A stretch of 64,000 bases of DNA from an uncultured Eubacterium sp. GTDB taxonomy: Bacteria; Bacillota; Clostridia; Lachnospirales; CAG-274. This document shows positions 8,179 to 15,931 of this stretch, in pieces. The position numbers and the translations under genes are program-made. The first letter of the stretch is position 1; each line of letters starts with the position of its first letter. Below the pieces are notes generated by a model. That model worked only from the letters and a program-made list of their open reading frames with translations, had not been told where the DNA came from and did no database searches. The stretch is taken from positions 62,001 through 126,000 of the forward strand of contig URXK01000002.1 in NCBI GenBank assembly GCA_900551755.1, given 5' to 3'.

Positions 8179-8454
8179 ATGAACAAATCAGAATTAGCAA
8201 CAAAGATGGCTGAAAAGGCAGGTTTAAAGAAGGCAGATGCTGAAAAGGCTTTAAAGGCTTTCATTGACACTGTAACTGAAGAGTTAGTAAACGGTGGCGA
8301 TGTTAGATTAGTTGGTTTTGGTACATTTGATGTTAAGGAAAGAGAAGCTCGTACAGGTGTAAACCCAAGAACTGGCGAAAAGATGGAAATCGCTGCTTCT
8401 AAGGCTCCTAGATTTAAGGTTGGTAAGGCTTTTAAGGATGCTGTTAACCAGTAA
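8179..8454 (+). CDS. hup: HU-family histone-like DNA-binding protein
   Basis: Small basic dimeric nucleoid protein of 91 residues, the standard HU length. The DNA-gripping arm is seen in [22 protein letters not shown] and its end [12 protein letters not shown] (the conserved P of the arm is present). AAGGAGG precedes the ATG. It lies 21 bases after mazG, and a clear terminator follows, so part of the transcription of the cluster should end here, giving more HU than downstream products. Confidence 0.97.
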   Translation: MNKSELATKMAEKAGLKKADAEKALKAFIDTVTEELVNGGDVRLVGFGTFDVKEREARTGVNPRTGEKMEIAASKAPRFKVGKAFKDAVNQ

Positions 8455-8475
8455 TTAATTGCTTAATTTATTAAT

Positions 8476-8505
8476 AAAAAGGTGTGGCATATTCCACACC
8501 TTTTT
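8476..8505 (+). terminator. Terminator after hup
   Basis: GGTGTGG (8481-8487) with CCACACC (8494-8500), extended by five A:T pairs and a T-run. It overlaps the ribosome-site region of the next gene by only about ten bases. Confidence 0.85.
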
Positions 8506-8522
8506 ATATTTTGGAGGTATAT

Positions 8523-8762
8523 ATGAGATTAGATAAATATTTAAAGGTTAGTAGAATAATAAAAAGAAGAACTGTAGCCAATGATGCTTGTGATGCCGGC
8601 AGAGTAATGGTAAATGGCAAAGTTGCTAAGGCAGGTCTTGACATTAAAGTTGGAGATATTATTGAAATTACATTTGGCACAAACAAATCTAAGTACGAAG
8701 TATTATCAACTCAAGAAGTTGTTAGAAAAGAAAATGCACAAGAAATGTATAAATCACTTTAA
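8523..8762 (+). CDS. rqcP: S4-domain RNA-binding protein RqcP (YabO)
   Basis: A 79-residue S4-domain protein (MRLDKYLKVSRIIKRRT opening, GRVMVNG central turn, KVGDIIEI end). In Bacillus RqcP binds 50S-peptidyl-tRNA complexes and helps RqcH add alanine tails to stalled chains. The ATG at 8523 follows GGAGGTATAT; the longer frame from 8484 starts within the hup terminator and is rejected. Gene order yabN-(hup)-yabO-yabP supports RqcP over Hsp15, to which it is related. Confidence 0.92.
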   Translation: MRLDKYLKVSRIIKRRTVANDACDAGRVMVNGKVAKAGLDIKVGDIIEITFGTNKSKYEVLSTQEVVRKENAQEMYKSL

Positions 8763-8784
8763 TCAAACATATAATTAGCTTAAA

Positions 8785-9072
8785 GTGACAAGTCAGGAGG
8801 TCATAATTACGGAAAACACTAATCATTCCATTACCCTTGACAACAGAGAAAAATTTAATGCCTCTGGCATTACAGATATACTAAGTTTTGATGAAGAAGC
8901 AATAGTTGCCCAGACTAATGACGGAATACTCATAATAAGAGGCAGTAACCTTCACATATCAAGCCTTAACCTTGATAAAGGAGTGTTGACTGCTGATGGC
9001 AATGTATCTGGAATAAATTATGACAACGAATCAGCCTCTAAAGGCGGATTGTTAAGCAGATTGTTTAGATGA
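8785..9072 (+). CDS. yabP: Sporulation protein YabP
   Basis: YabP-family protein made in sporulating cells. The core NREKFNASGITDILSFDEE and LIIRGSNLHISSLNL, with the closing GNVSGINY, match the family. The start is unclear. GTG at 8785 (95 residues) has no ribosome site, while a perfect AGGAGGT at 8795-8801 sits inside the frame; seven bases after it the codon is ACG (8809), with ATT at 8806. A start there gives the usual short family N-terminus. The 3' end overlaps yabQ by four bases (ATGA). Expression late in sporulation could rely on weak, non-AUG initiation. Confidence 0.85.
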   Translation: MTSQEVIITENTNHSITLDNREKFNASGITDILSFDEEAIVAQTNDGILIIRGSNLHISSLNLDKGVLTADGNVSGINYDNESASKGGLLSRLFR

Positions 9073-9953
9073 TACTTTCATTTACATACCAATGTAAGCT
9101 ATTTATGCTAACAATAGCTCTGGGACTATTTTACGCATTTTTATACCATATTTTTTACATACTTTCAAAGACAACTAAACTTAACAAAATAATAAAAGGC
9201 ATAATAGACATTATTTACTGGTCAGTATATGCTGTTATATTATTTCTTGTTATGCTTAAATTTAACAGCGGAGAGGTAAGACCCTTCGCTGTTTTAGGCT
9301 CAACTTTAGGTATGATTATTTACTACACAGCCATAAAAAATCCAATGGACACAATAATATTTTATATTTTTAAATACATTAAGAAAATATTATTGTTACT
9401 ATTAACTATAATTTCCACTCCATTTAAGCTGGTTTTATATCCATTTTTTAAAATTTATAACTCTATTGCATTTTTTTTGAAAAAACACTTGAAAAAATAT
9501 GTAAAATATGAGAAAATTAATTTGAATACAAATGCAAAGAAATTTATGGGAGTGACTGGCTTGACTGCTGCATTTAAAAAGAGAAAAAGAAAATTTAATA
9601 TTTTGTGGGCATTTGTTATGATAATAACAATATGTATATTTGCTGTTGCCCTTTGCTATCAATATGTAGCACATCTTCAACTAGATACAGCCAAACAAGA
9701 AATTGATGTACAAATAGCTGAAGCTAAAGCTGAAAGTGCAGCCCTTACAAAACAGTATGAAAATCAGGATAGTCCTGAATTTGTAGAAAAGGTAGCTCGT
9801 GAAAAACTTAATATGGTTTACCCTTCTGAACTTGTTTATATTAATTCTAATTCAGAAGAAGGCAAAAAGCTCCTTAATTCTATAAGACGAGCAAATTCAA
9901 AAACAACTGATGACTCTAACAATGATTCATCATCAAGCAACAGAGTTGAATAA
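9069..9953 (+). CDS. YabQ-DivIC fusion protein
   Basis: Residues 1-130 are a YabQ-like spore cortex protein: several hydrophobic helices and the KFNSGEVRPF motif. A basic linker (about residues 145-178, with FKKRKRKFN) leads to a second unit: one membrane helix (about 180-200), a coiled coil (about 205-240) and the DivIC/FtsB signature EFVEKVAREKLNMVYPSELVYI (split here as EFVEKVAREKLN and MVYPSELVYI). The tail is Ser/Asn-rich. Bacillus has yabQ and divIC as separate adjacent genes; here one uninterrupted frame joins them. DivIC acts with FtsL in the septum, YabQ in the forespore membrane, so one polypeptide would serve both growth and sporulation, or be processed. Confidence 0.85.
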   Translation: MILSFTYQCKLFMLTIALGLFYAFLYHIFYILSKTTKLNKIIKGIIDIIYWSVYAVILFLVMLKFNSGEVRPFAVLGSTLGMIIYYTAIKNPMDTIIFYIFKYIKKILLLLLTIISTPFKLVLYPFFKIYNSIAFFLKKHLKKYVKYEKINLNTNAKKFMGVTGLTAAFKKRKRKFNILWAFVMIITICIFAVALCYQYVAHLQLDTAKQEIDVQIAEAKAESAALTKQYENQDSPEFVEKVAREKLNMVYPSELVYINSNSEEGKKLLNSIRRANSKTTDDSNNDSSSSNRVE

Positions 9954-9968
9954 TCAAATATTTTAACC

Positions 9969-9998
9969 AAAGCAACTATTGTTATAGTTGCTTTTTTT
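9969..9998 (+). terminator. Terminator after the yabQ-divIC fusion
   Basis: AGCAACTAT (9971-9979) pairs with ATAGTTGCT (9984-9992), followed by seven T. Confidence 0.9.
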
Positions 9999-10082
9999 AT
10001 TTATTTTTGTTATAATTGTGATATGTGACAAAATATTTTTTGAAACAATTAACTATAATTAAATTTTAATGAGGTGAAATTT

Positions 10083-10925
10083 ATGGCATTTGGTATGAGA
10101 GCACACGATTTAGGTGGAAAGCAAACATTCGACCAGCTTATTGATAAGCTTACAGAACATAAAATTGACACTATTCAGCTTGCATTTAAAAAGTCAATTA
10201 TGGATATTGACTTTACAACTGGTCATTACAACCCAGGTTTAGGCCGTTTTATTAGCAAAAGACTTGCTGATAACAACATTCATGTAGCTGTTTTAGGTTG
10301 CTATATTAATCCAACTAACCCTGACGAAGCAAAGAGAAAGGCTGAAGTTGCAAGATTTATTGAACATTTAAAGTATGCAAAGGCTATTGGTGCTGATATG
10401 GTTGGTACTGAAACAGGTAGACTTGACGAGGACTTTAACATTGTACCAGGTACTTATACAGAAACTTGTTATCAAAGACTTTTAAAGTCAATGAGAGAAA
10501 TCGTTGATGCAGCAGAAAAACTTGGCGTTATTGTAGGTGTTGAAGGTGTTGCTACACATACTCTCTACTCACCAGAAATGATGCAGAGATTTTTAGATGA
10601 TATTAATTCTCCAAATGTTGAAGTAATTCTTGACCCTGTAAATCTTCTTGACAGAAACAACTATCAAAATCAGGAAGCTGTTATTGCAAAGGCATTTAAG
10701 TACTACGGCGACAGAATTTCTGTAATGCACATTAAGGACTTTAAACTTGATGAAAATGGTGATGTAGCCTTTGAACAGGTTGGTGAAGGTTTATTTAACT
10801 ATGCTCCTTTATTTAAGGAATTAAAGGCATCTAAGCCACACATTACAATGCTTATTGAAAATTCAAATGGTGGCAGATACCACAGCGACTGCGAATATTT
10901 ACAGAAAATCTATGACGAAGCTTAA
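10083..10925 (+). CDS. Sugar phosphate isomerase/epimerase (TIM barrel)
   Basis: A 280-residue AP-endonuclease-2/xylose-isomerase-like barrel. Metal-site residues are seen in GTETGRL, GVEGVATH, ILDPVN, SVMHIKDF and LIEN, the spacing usual for sugar-phosphate isomerases and epimerases of this superfamily. There is no signal peptide. The ATG at 10083 follows GAGGTG; the GTG at 10074 falls inside that ribosome site. The last 14 bases overlap the glycosylase gene. The substrate cannot be told; nearby genes give no sugar pathway. Confidence 0.82.
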   Translation: MAFGMRAHDLGGKQTFDQLIDKLTEHKIDTIQLAFKKSIMDIDFTTGHYNPGLGRFISKRLADNNIHVAVLGCYINPTNPDEAKRKAEVARFIEHLKYAKAIGADMVGTETGRLDEDFNIVPGTYTETCYQRLLKSMREIVDAAEKLGVIVGVEGVATHTLYSPEMMQRFLDDINSPNVEVILDPVNLLDRNNYQNQEAVIAKAFKYYGDRISVMHIKDFKLDENGDVAFEQVGEGLFNYAPLFKELKASKPHITMLIENSNGGRYHSDCEYLQKIYDEA

Positions 10926-11490
10926 TTCTGACTTTTACAAAAGAGATGCCTTAATTGTTGCTAAAGAACTTATTGGTAAATATTTAGTAAGAGAAATAGA
11001 CGGTCATAAAATGGTAGGTATGATAACCGAAACAGAAGCCTACAAAGCTATGGATAAGGCTTGCCACGCATATAATTACAACCTTACCAAAAGAACATCA
11101 ACTATGTTTAAAGCTGGTGGTGTTGCTTATATATACTTTACTTATGGTATGTATCATTGTTTTAATGTTGTAACAGATGTAGAGGGTGAACCTTCAGCCG
11201 TACTTATAAGAGGTATTAAGCCAATTTCTGATATGGAATATATGTCTAAATTAAGATATAACAAGCCTTTAAATGAACTTAGTAAATATCAGTTAAAAAC
11301 CTTTACAAACGGGCCAGCAAAGCTATGTATGGCTTATAATCTTACAAGAGAGTTTGATGGTGAAAATTTAACTGGTAATACACTCTATATAACTGAAGGC
11401 GAAAATATAGACCATATTAATTCAAGCAAAAGAATAGGCATAGATTATGCAGAAGAAGCTAAAGATTATCTTTGGAGATTTTATGTATGA
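10912..11490 (+). CDS. 3-methyladenine DNA glycosylase (AAG/MPG type)
   Basis: Base-excision enzyme that removes alkylated or deaminated purines. The 192-residue protein has TETEAYKAMDKACHAYN near residue 40 (catalytic Glu and metal-like His), the YIYFTYGMYHCFNVV strand and AVLIRGIKP, then NGPAKLCMAYNL, all AAG hallmarks. The start is the ATG at 10912, which overlaps the previous gene by 14 bases and has a weak ribosome site, so translation is probably coupled. It ends with TGA overlapping the ATG of nadD. Confidence 0.93.
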   Translation: MTKLNSDFYKRDALIVAKELIGKYLVREIDGHKMVGMITETEAYKAMDKACHAYNYNLTKRTSTMFKAGGVAYIYFTYGMYHCFNVVTDVEGEPSAVLIRGIKPISDMEYMSKLRYNKPLNELSKYQLKTFTNGPAKLCMAYNLTREFDGENLTGNTLYITEGENIDHINSSKRIGIDYAEEAKDYLWRFYV

Positions 11491-12704
11491 ACCAAATTAC
11501 AGACTATAAAAAATATAAAAAAATAGCTATTATGGGTGGTACATTTAACCCTATTCACAACGGACACCTTGTTGCTGCTGAGTCAGTAAGACAACAATTA
11601 GGTGTAGATAGAGTAATTTTTATACCAACAGGCAGACCACCACACAAAAACAGTAATCCTATGTTTAACGAACATAGATACCTTATGACTGTGTTGGCTA
11701 CTGTTACTAATCCTCATTTTGAGGTATCTCGTATTGAAATTGACAGAATAGGCTTAACTTACACTATTGATACCATAACAGAGCTTAAAACTCGCTGTAA
11801 TCCAGATTGTAAAATATATTTTATAACAGGTGCAGATGCTATTGAAGAAATACTTAAATGGAAAAATCCTGAAAAGCTTTTGTCTATGTGTGAGTTTATA
11901 GCAGTTACAAGACCTGGTTATAACAAGGACGAGCTTTTAAAAACAGTTAATCATCTTAAAGATAACTACAAAGGTAAAATTACATTTTTAGAAATACCTG
12001 CCCTTTCTATTTCATCAACTGATATTAGACATAGGGTATTAGCTGGGCAAACAATTAAATATCTAGTTCCATCAACTGTAGAGGAGTATATACTTAAGTT
12101 TGGATTATACAGTGCAGATGAAGTAGACTCACCAGAAATAGATATAATAAATGCAAAACTTCACGCTGTACTTACTCCAAAAAGATATAAGCACACTCAA
12201 GGTGTTGCTCAAGAGTCATTACAGTTGGCTAAAAGATATGGAGTTGACCCAGACAAAGCATACTTAGCTGGACTTTTGCACGACTGTGCAAAGTGTTATA
12301 CCGATGAGGAAAAGCTAATATTATGCGAAAAATACAATTTAGTATTAGACGAAATTTTAAAAAGTCAGCCAGACCTTACTCATAGCTTTTTGGGAGCTAA
12401 AATTGCAGAGGCTGAATATGGAATAACAGACAATGATATTCTTGATGCTATTGCATATCACACAACTGGCAGACCTAATATGTCTATGCTTGAAAAAATA
12501 GTGTTTATTGCTGATTATATTGAGCCTAACAGAGAATATTTTGAAGGACTTGACAAGGTTAGAGAACTTGCATATCAAAATATCAATAAGGCAATAATAT
12601 ATTCACTTGAAAGCACTATAAAATACAATAAAAAGAAAAATAGAATTATACATCCTTTAGGCATTGCTGCCTTGGAGTATATTAAGGAGGAAGAAAATGA
12701 GTAA
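11487..12704 (+). CDS. nadD: NadD-YqeK fusion: nicotinate-nucleotide adenylyltransferase plus HD hydrolase
   Basis: Residues 1-205 are NadD, which makes deamido-NAD from nicotinate mononucleotide and ATP: GGTFNPIHNGH (about 16-26), RPPHKN, and the ISSTDIR motif. Residues 220-405 are YqeK, an HD-domain Ap4A hydrolase: HTQGV, LLHDCAK, THSFLGA, YHTTGRPNMS and FIADYIEPNR. In Bacillus these are adjacent genes (yqeJ-yqeK) followed by yqeL (rsfS), which also follows here. The ATG at 11487 has GGAG nine bases upstream and overlaps the glycosylase stop. No frameshift is needed to join the parts. Confidence 0.94.
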   Translation: MNQITDYKKYKKIAIMGGTFNPIHNGHLVAAESVRQQLGVDRVIFIPTGRPPHKNSNPMFNEHRYLMTVLATVTNPHFEVSRIEIDRIGLTYTIDTITELKTRCNPDCKIYFITGADAIEEILKWKNPEKLLSMCEFIAVTRPGYNKDELLKTVNHLKDNYKGKITFLEIPALSISSTDIRHRVLAGQTIKYLVPSTVEEYILKFGLYSADEVDSPEIDIINAKLHAVLTPKRYKHTQGVAQESLQLAKRYGVDPDKAYLAGLLHDCAKCYTDEEKLILCEKYNLVLDEILKSQPDLTHSFLGAKIAEAEYGITDNDILDAIAYHTTGRPNMSMLEKIVFIADYIEPNREYFEGLDKVRELAYQNINKAIIYSLESTIKYNKKKNRIIHPLGIAALEYIKEEENE

Positions 12705-13074
12705 CAAAAATTCTCTTGAGGGAGCTAAACTTGCTTATTTAGCATTAGATGATAAGCTTGCTGAAGACATAAGAGTGCTTGATATAAGCAAAATTTCTAC
12801 ATTATGCGATTACTTTGTTATTGCTAGTGGTTCAAATTCAAATCAACTTAAGGCTATGGCTGATGCTGTAGATGAAAAACTTTATAAGGCAGGCTTTGTA
12901 TTAAAGCACACAGAAGGCATACAAACTCACAATAGAAATTGGGTGTTAATGGACTTTGGAGATATAGTTGTTCACCTTTTCCACAAAGATGATAGAGAAT
13001 TTTATTCTCTTGAAAGAATTTGGGGAGATGCAAGAGAGTTAACTGTTGATGAATTAACAGATTCTCAAAACTAA
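12697..13074 (+). CDS. rsfS: Ribosomal silencing factor RsfS
   Basis: Binds L14 and blocks subunit joining when nutrients are low. The 125-residue protein has LDISKISTLCDYFVIASG and the closing DFGDIVVHLFHKDDREFYSLE (given as DFGDIVVHLF and DREFYSLE), with the RSFS-typical W (RIWGDA). The ATG at 12697 follows AAGGAGGAAG and overlaps the nadD-yqeK stop by eight bases (ATGAGTAA), indicating coupling. Confidence 0.95.
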   Translation: MSNKNSLEGAKLAYLALDDKLAEDIRVLDISKISTLCDYFVIASGSNSNQLKAMADAVDEKLYKAGFVLKHTEGIQTHNRNWVLMDFGDIVVHLFHKDDREFYSLERIWGDARELTVDELTDSQN

Positions 13075-13091
13075 AGTAGGAGGACACTACA

Positions 13092-14735
13092 GTGGAAAGC
13101 AAAAAAAGTAGAGAAGAATATACTTTAGACTTGACCCTTATATTCCAAGAACTTATGAAATATATATGGCTTATAGTTGCAGTAGTTCTTATTTTCGGTG
13201 TTATTGGTTTTACTTTTACAAAAGTGTGTATGCCTCTTGAGTATACTACATCTACTTGTTTATATGTTAAAAGTAATGAAAAAAGTTCAGTTATAAGTAG
13301 TGCAAGTTTATCTGAAATTGACGCATCTAAGAGTCTTGCAGAAACTTATATCGTTATTTTATCAAATGATGCTGTAATGGATGTTGTTGCAGAAAAACTT
13401 ACAAGTATTTGTACTCCTGAAGAGCTTAATACATATTTTTCTACAACAGTAAATGACCAAGGAGCAACAGTAATTGAGCCAAAGAGCATACTTAACTATG
13501 TATCTTTTAGCACAGTAAACGAAACTGAGGTTATACAAATTTCAGCTACAACTCCTAGTCCTACTGTTTCAGCAGAAATATGTAGAATAATTGCTGATAC
13601 TGCACCTTCTGTTATTAACAGAGTTGTAGGTACAGGTTTTGTTGAAACAGTAAATCAGGCAAAAGTTCCATTATCACCATCTGGTCCTAATGCTACAAAA
13701 AACAGTATTGTTTTAGCATTTTTAGGCTTTGTTTTAATTTGTGGTATCATTATTTTAAGATATATGCTTAATAGAACTATTAACAATGGTGATGAATTTA
13801 GAACTAAGTGTAAAATACCTGTATTATCAGAAATACCTAAGTACCATATTTCAGGTGGTGGCTCACATAGTAAAAAGAGCTTTTTACATAAGTATGTTAC
13901 ATCATTAAGAAGAAAAGATGCTCAGGCAAGAACTAAAATGGGTACAATATTAACAGACAAAGTACAGTTCTCTGTTACTGAAGCATATAATATGCTTAGA
14001 ACAAACCTTAACTTTACATTGTCTACTCACGATAGTAACGCATTTGTTGTTTCAAGTCCTCTTTCAGGTGATGGTAAATCAACAACTGCTGCAAATATTG
14101 CTATTACAATAGCACAGACTAAGGCAAAAGTTCTTCTTGTAGACTGTGACTTAAGAAGACCATCTCAGCATAAGATGTTTGAAGTATCTAACGAAAACGG
14201 TCTTTCATCTATATTAACAGGTAATAACCTTGATAGTAATATTAACAAGGGTGTTTATGAAAATCTTGACCTTATTACATCAGGTCCTATGCCACCTAAT
14301 CCATCAGAACTTTTAGGTTCAAACAATATGAAAAAGTTCCTTGATGAAGTTGGAAAGCTTTATGACTATGTAATACTTGATACTTCACCTATTAATGTCG
14401 TTACAGATGCCTTACTTTTATCTAAAATGTCTGCTGGTATTATGCTTGTAGTTAGACAGAATATTTCAACTTATGACGAAATTGAAAAGTCTATTGAAAG
14501 TATAAACTTTGTTGATGTTAACATTTTAGGTGTTGTTATTAACTCTGTTGAAGAAAATAATGCTAAGTATGGCAGAAAATACGGCTATGGTTATGGTTAC
14601 GGCTATGGCTACGGTTATGGTTATGGCTATGGTTACGGTGCTCAATACGATGATAAAGATGAAAACAAAGATGACAAAGATAAGAAACACCATCACCATC
14701 ATCATAGTTCAAAAACTGAAGACAAAACTAACTAA
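13092..14735 (+). CDS. Wzz-BY-kinase fusion: polysaccharide co-polymerase/tyrosine autokinase
   Basis: A 547-residue bacterial tyrosine kinase joined to its membrane adaptor. Residues 1-235 are a Wzz domain with membrane helices near 22-45 and 205-225 and the Pro-rich VPLSPSGPN before the second. Residues 300-500 are the kinase: Walker A SPLSGDGKSTTAAN, A' VLLVDCDLRRP, Walker B YVILDTSP. The tail has ten Tyr-Gly dipeptides in a row (14580-14639), then an Asp/Lys stretch, then six His (14688-14705). Tyr clusters are the autophosphorylation sites of this family and control polymer length. GTG start at 13092 after AGGAGG. It probably acts on a surface polysaccharide locus elsewhere; no glycosyltransferases are nearby. 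Confidence 0.92.
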   Translation: MESKKSREEYTLDLTLIFQELMKYIWLIVAVVLIFGVIGFTFTKVCMPLEYTTSTCLYVKSNEKSSVISSASLSEIDASKSLAETYIVILSNDAVMDVVAEKLTSICTPEELNTYFSTTVNDQGATVIEPKSILNYVSFSTVNETEVIQISATTPSPTVSAEICRIIADTAPSVINRVVGTGFVETVNQAKVPLSPSGPNATKNSIVLAFLGFVLICGIIILRYMLNRTINNGDEFRTKCKIPVLSEIPKYHISGGGSHSKKSFLHKYVTSLRRKDAQARTKMGTILTDKVQFSVTEAYNMLRTNLNFTLSTHDSNAFVVSSPLSGDGKSTTAANIAITIAQTKAKVLLVDCDLRRPSQHKMFEVSNENGLSSILTGNNLDSNINKGVYENLDLITSGPMPPNPSELLGSNNMKKFLDEVGKLYDYVILDTSPINVVTDALLLSKMSAGIMLVVRQNISTYDEIEKSIESINFVDVNILGVVINSVEENNAKYGRKYGYGYGYGYGYGYGYGYGYGAQYDDKDENKDDKDKKHHHHHHSSKTEDKTN

Positions 14736-14748
14736 TATGTTAAATTTT

Positions 14749-14779
14749 AAGGGTGTTTGCAATTTGCAACACCCTTTTG
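14749..14779 (+). terminator. Terminator after the BY-kinase gene
   Basis: GGGTGTT (14751-14757) with AACACCC (14768-14774), then TTTTG. Only 17 bases separate it from the next gene, so read-through is likely. Confidence 0.75.
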
Positions 14780-14796
14780 TTTAAGGAGGCACTTGT

Positions 14797-15867
14797 GTGA
14801 AAATTATAAATAAAATTTCAATAATATTGGTAATTTTACTTATTATAGTTATACCAATTGTTATATTTACATTAAATAGCAATACTAATAAAGTTATAGA
14901 GCAAAATGCTCAAAATGCTCAAAATTATGCAAAGACTTCAGCTGAAACAAAAACAAAGTTAGAAAATGAATACAATGCTATTTCAGCTGAAATACCAGGT
15001 ATTGTATGTATAGGTTCTGACCTTATGGCAAGTACAGGTACAATTAAAACAAGTCTTGCAACTGAGTTACAAACAAAATTAACAAACAAGGGATATAAAA
15101 TTCCTATTACAAATCTTGCTGTTCAAGGTGAAAATAATCTCACTATTTTAGGCAGATTAGGTATAACTCCTTTTGTTGTTAAAGAAACAGTCACAATACC
15201 AGAAAAGGCTGACCTTGTTGAAATTAAGGTTGAATCAAGTGGTGATGGTTATGTTTGGCCTCTTGCTGTATCATCAGATAATGCACATATTAATCCAGTT
15301 ACAATTGATGGTCAAATAGGTATGCTAGGTGGTGAAAGTTTAAAAGATGAAACAACAGGTGAAAACAAGCACTATTTTGTAAGAACTGAAGACGGTGAAC
15401 CTTTCACAATACACGCTGGCTCTAAAGTTGAAACTAGCTGTGACGATGAATACAAGGACTATGTTCATATTATATGGATAGGTGAAAATGATAACTGGAC
15501 AGATTTTGAAGATTTAGCAGAAGATATACAAAAAATTGTAGACTCTTGTGGTAAAAATAAAAGCAGATACATAGTAATGGGACTTCCAAAAGGAAGTAAC
15601 GAAGGTATGGAAAATTATGATGAAATTATGAGCGAATATTTTGGTTCTCATTATGTTAATGTAAGAAAATACCTTACAAGCTATGACCTTAAAAAGACTA
15701 GTATTAAATTCACAAATTCAGACTTAGAACAACAGAAAAATGGTATTGTTCCTAAATGCCTACTTCTTGATAATGGCAATCTAAATGATGAAGCCTATAA
15801 ACTTGTAACAGAAGTTGTTTATAATAGTCTTGTTGCTAATGATTGCATAAGAAGACCAACAAATTAA
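14797..15867 (+). CDS. Membrane-anchored SGNH/GDSL-like protein lacking catalytic residues
   Basis: A 356-residue protein with an uncleaved N-terminal membrane helix (residues 7-27), a short coiled linker (30-60) and an outside domain. Three blocks recall SGNH hydrolases: IVCIGSDLMASTG (about 68-80), WIGENDNW (about 228-235, block III GxND) and LDNGNLNDEAY near residue 330 in the place of DxxHLN-GY. In block I the order is G-S-D, not G-D-S, and the block V His is Asn. If the fold call is right, it may bind rather than hydrolyse glycans. GTG start at 14797 after AAGGAGG. Its place behind the BY-kinase suggests surface polysaccharide modification. Fold is inferred by eye. Confidence 0.5.
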   Translation: MKIINKISIILVILLIIVIPIVIFTLNSNTNKVIEQNAQNAQNYAKTSAETKTKLENEYNAISAEIPGIVCIGSDLMASTGTIKTSLATELQTKLTNKGYKIPITNLAVQGENNLTILGRLGITPFVVKETVTIPEKADLVEIKVESSGDGYVWPLAVSSDNAHINPVTIDGQIGMLGGESLKDETTGENKHYFVRTEDGEPFTIHAGSKVETSCDDEYKDYVHIIWIGENDNWTDFEDLAEDIQKIVDSCGKNKSRYIVMGLPKGSNEGMENYDEIMSEYFGSHYVNVRKYLTSYDLKKTSIKFTNSDLEQQKNGIVPKCLLLDNGNLNDEAYKLVTEVVYNSLVANDCIRRPTN

Positions 15868-15882
15868 TTAAATTTATAATAA

Positions 15883-15915
15883 AACCTCCTTAGTCATTTT
15901 ATAACTAAGGAGGTT
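15883..15915. terminator. Bidirectional terminator
   Basis: AACCTCCTTAGT (15883-15894) and ACTAAGGAGGTT (15904-15915), a perfect 12-bp stem between convergent genes. The stem happens to contain ribosome-site-like AAGGAGG. Confidence 0.85.
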
Positions 15916-15931
15916 ATTTATTAAATCTTAA

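Noticed and set aside
14688..14705. His6 run as cloning-vector contamination
   Set aside because: It lies in a continuous native gene with native codons and a Ser/Lys/Glu tail, and a normal terminator follows.
14530..14784. Overlapping plus-strand frame inside the BY-kinase tail
   Set aside because: It is a frame-shifted reading of the Tyr-Gly and His repeats (giving Met/Val/Thr runs) without its own start signals.
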